A stretch of DNA of 64,000 nt from Candidatus Sumerlaeota bacterium (GTDB taxonomy: Bacteria > Sumerlaeota > Sumerlaeia > MWCT01 > JAUWMI01). The notes beneath the pieces are model-generated. The model saw only the letters and a list, made by a program, of their open reading frames with translations, was not told where the DNA came from and searched no databases. Positions 62,955 through 64,000 of this stretch are shown here, in pieces (the first letter of the stretch is position 1; every line of letters begins with the position of its first letter). Both the position numbers and the translations under genes were made by a program. Where the stretch lies: positions 124,001 through 188,000 of the forward strand of contig JAUWMI010000001.1 in the NCBI GenBank assembly GCA_030613245.1, given 5' to 3'.

Positions 62955-64000
62955 TCAGTAATAAATCATCCAACAGGAGGCAGCTGTGGAGCCAGATGTA
63001 TTGATAAACGCGCCGATATCCCGCCGGCTGCCGTCCGTATTACCAGTCAACGGGTCACCCTCTCCGGCGCCACGTGAACCTGGCTGCAAGCCGAAGTCAA
63101 AGGGATGAGTGAGCATGAATGAAACAGGTTGAGATGTTTCACCAGGAAACCGCAGAGTGGTATAATTGTCCGTACCATTGAAATTCGTGAGATATCCATG
63201 GCTGTTGTTCCAGCCTGATCGGCCTTTTATCCGCAATCCTTGTATGTTGGATATCTCAATTCCGGTGGTGCCCGTTCCGCTTCTGTTCACCACCATGTTG
63301 TTCCTCAACTCGAACCGGTAATCAGGGTTGTCCACAATGCTCTGTGCATCAGCACGATTGGGGTAGTTAGCGAGATAGATGCCGGATTGACAGTCAATCA
63401 CACTGTTCTGCATGATGCGAACGTTCAGGTCCAGGTTTGCCAGGTGCAGAGCGTTGTAGCTAAGGTTGTAGAACAGACAATTGGTGATGGCGAAATTGTA
63501 CGTATTGAAAGTACCGGTTTTATAAATCCCCGCACGTGCATTTGCAAACGTGAGGTTGGAAATGCACGTCATCTGGAACTGAGTATTGCTGAAATTTGCG
63601 TTGGTTGCGTCATTTACCATCATGATATTGAGCGCACTGTTGTCCTGCCCATCCAGTATGACGTTTCCCACACTCTCACCCACCAGGTTGATGTTGGGTT
63701 TCGGGAGAATGGAGGTAGAAATGGGATAGGTACCGTTCATGACAAACACAGTACCAGACCCTGCAGCATGTAACGTGTCGATCGCGTTCTGGATGGAATC
63801 ATAGGCGTTATTATAACTGCCCAGCTCCGCAAAAAGATCGCGTGGCGCATCATGCGGTCGCACAAATACCGTGTTGTTGTTCACATAGGAATCCTTCTTC
63901 ATTTTAAATGTACCGAGGGAGTCATGATACGTGTTACCGGCAAGGTCGGTGACCATAGCGTTGAAAAAGTTCGGACCGGGCTGCATTGCTGTACTAAAAT
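62955..64000 (-). CDS. Beta-helix surface protein, 5' end outside window
   Basis: The frame is open to base 64000 (FSTAM precedes the ATG at 63986), so the N-terminal part is missing. The first visible residues, PGPNFFNAMVTDLAGNTY, are the end of an Ig-like or cadherin-like domain. From about residue 65 of the visible part a right-handed beta-helix begins (SIQNAIDTLHAAGSGTVFV, then GTYPISTSI and NINLVGES), with Asn-rich coils to about 280, and GDPLTGNTDGSRRDIGAFI near the end, the usual closing of such helices. The last residues ASCWMIYY are unusual. It does not carry the C-terminal module. Probably another secreted surface protein. Confidence 0.8.
   Translation of the reverse strand, partial: FSTAMQPGPNFFNAMVTDLAGNTYHDSLGTFKMKKDSYVNNNTVFVRPHDAPRDLFAELGSYNNAYDSIQNAIDTLHAAGSGTVFVMNGTYPISTSILPKPNINLVGESVGNVILDGQDNSALNIMMVNDATNANFSNTQFQMTCISNLTFANARAGIYKTGTFNTYNFAITNCLFYNLSYNALHLANLDLNVRIMQNSVIDCQSGIYLANYPNRADAQSIVDNPDYRFELRNNMVVNRSGTGTTGIEISNIQGLRIKGRSGWNNSHGYLTNFNGTDNYTTLRFPGETSQPVSFMLTHPFDFGLQPGSRGAGEGDPLTGNTDGSRRDIGAFINTSGSTAASCWMIYY

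Noticed and set aside
62677-62961. Plus-strand frame running from inside lpxI toward the last gene
   Set aside because: Its first half is the lpxI coding region in another frame; the second half has a protein-like stretch but no start or ribosome site.

Overview
The window reads as about 64 kb from an uncultured Gram-negative bacterium. BamA, an OmpH/Skp chaperone, an LpxC-FabZ fusion and LpxI show an outer membrane with lipid A. The mix of CarD, SpmA/SpmB, NtrC-type regulation and very large secreted beta-helix, FG-GAP and Thr-Pro-linker proteins resembles deep-branching candidate phyla (PVC-allied, Sumerlaeota or Hydrogenedentota-like). That placement is a guess from gene content; no rRNA or tRNA gene was seen.

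Layout. 1-4.7 kb: the end of a phage-like tail module (tail tip protein cut by the window edge, tail-fibre/pectinesterase-like protein, 45-residue protein), abutting a truncated secreted-protein gene. 5-10 kb: a large sensor kinase-like protein whose phosphoacceptor His is Ser, and a convergent response regulator with an NTF2-like tail. 10-15 kb: housekeeping genes (nth, yqeK, rsfS, carD, an HDAC-like hydrolase) and a frameshifted membrane-anchored gene. 15-21 kb: an O-antigen-ligase/TPR protein and a sigma-54-type two-component system. 21.7-36.6 kb: secreted proteins, namely a 1412-aa beta-helix protein and a minus-strand cluster (pseudopilin, exported protein, 2058-aa matrixin/FG-GAP protein, S8/S53-like peptidase). 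36.8-48.7 kb: queA-tgt, ruvX, spmAB, a GT2 glycosyltransferase, a nicotinamidase-family gene with an in-frame UGA at the catalytic Cys, a UbiA-type prenyltransferase, trkA-trkH and a TPR protein. 48.7-52.3 kb: a beta-helix protein behind a consensus sigma-54 promoter, followed by two orphan 3' ends. 52.4-56.7 kb: lipB-lipA-lipoyl protein-PfkB kinase-hom. 56.9-62.8 kb: a c'-type cytochrome lipoprotein, then bamA-ompH-lpxC/fabZ-lpxI. The window ends inside another beta-helix gene.

Main points. (1) A C-terminal module of about 165 residues, which I do not recognise, occurs in five full copies on three otherwise unrelated secreted proteins, plus two orphan tail fragments in intergenic DNA; it is a candidate lineage-specific sorting, anchoring or binding domain. 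(2) The nicotinamidase-family gene at 42.3-42.9 kb keeps its frame for 55 codons beyond a UGA that sits exactly at the catalytic Cys, so it is a candidate selenoprotein. (3) One protein carrying the module has a near-perfect -24/-12 promoter with upstream inverted repeats, and an NtrC-type kinase/regulator pair lies in the same window. (4) Short palindromic repeats sit at gene ends, two of them containing stop codons.
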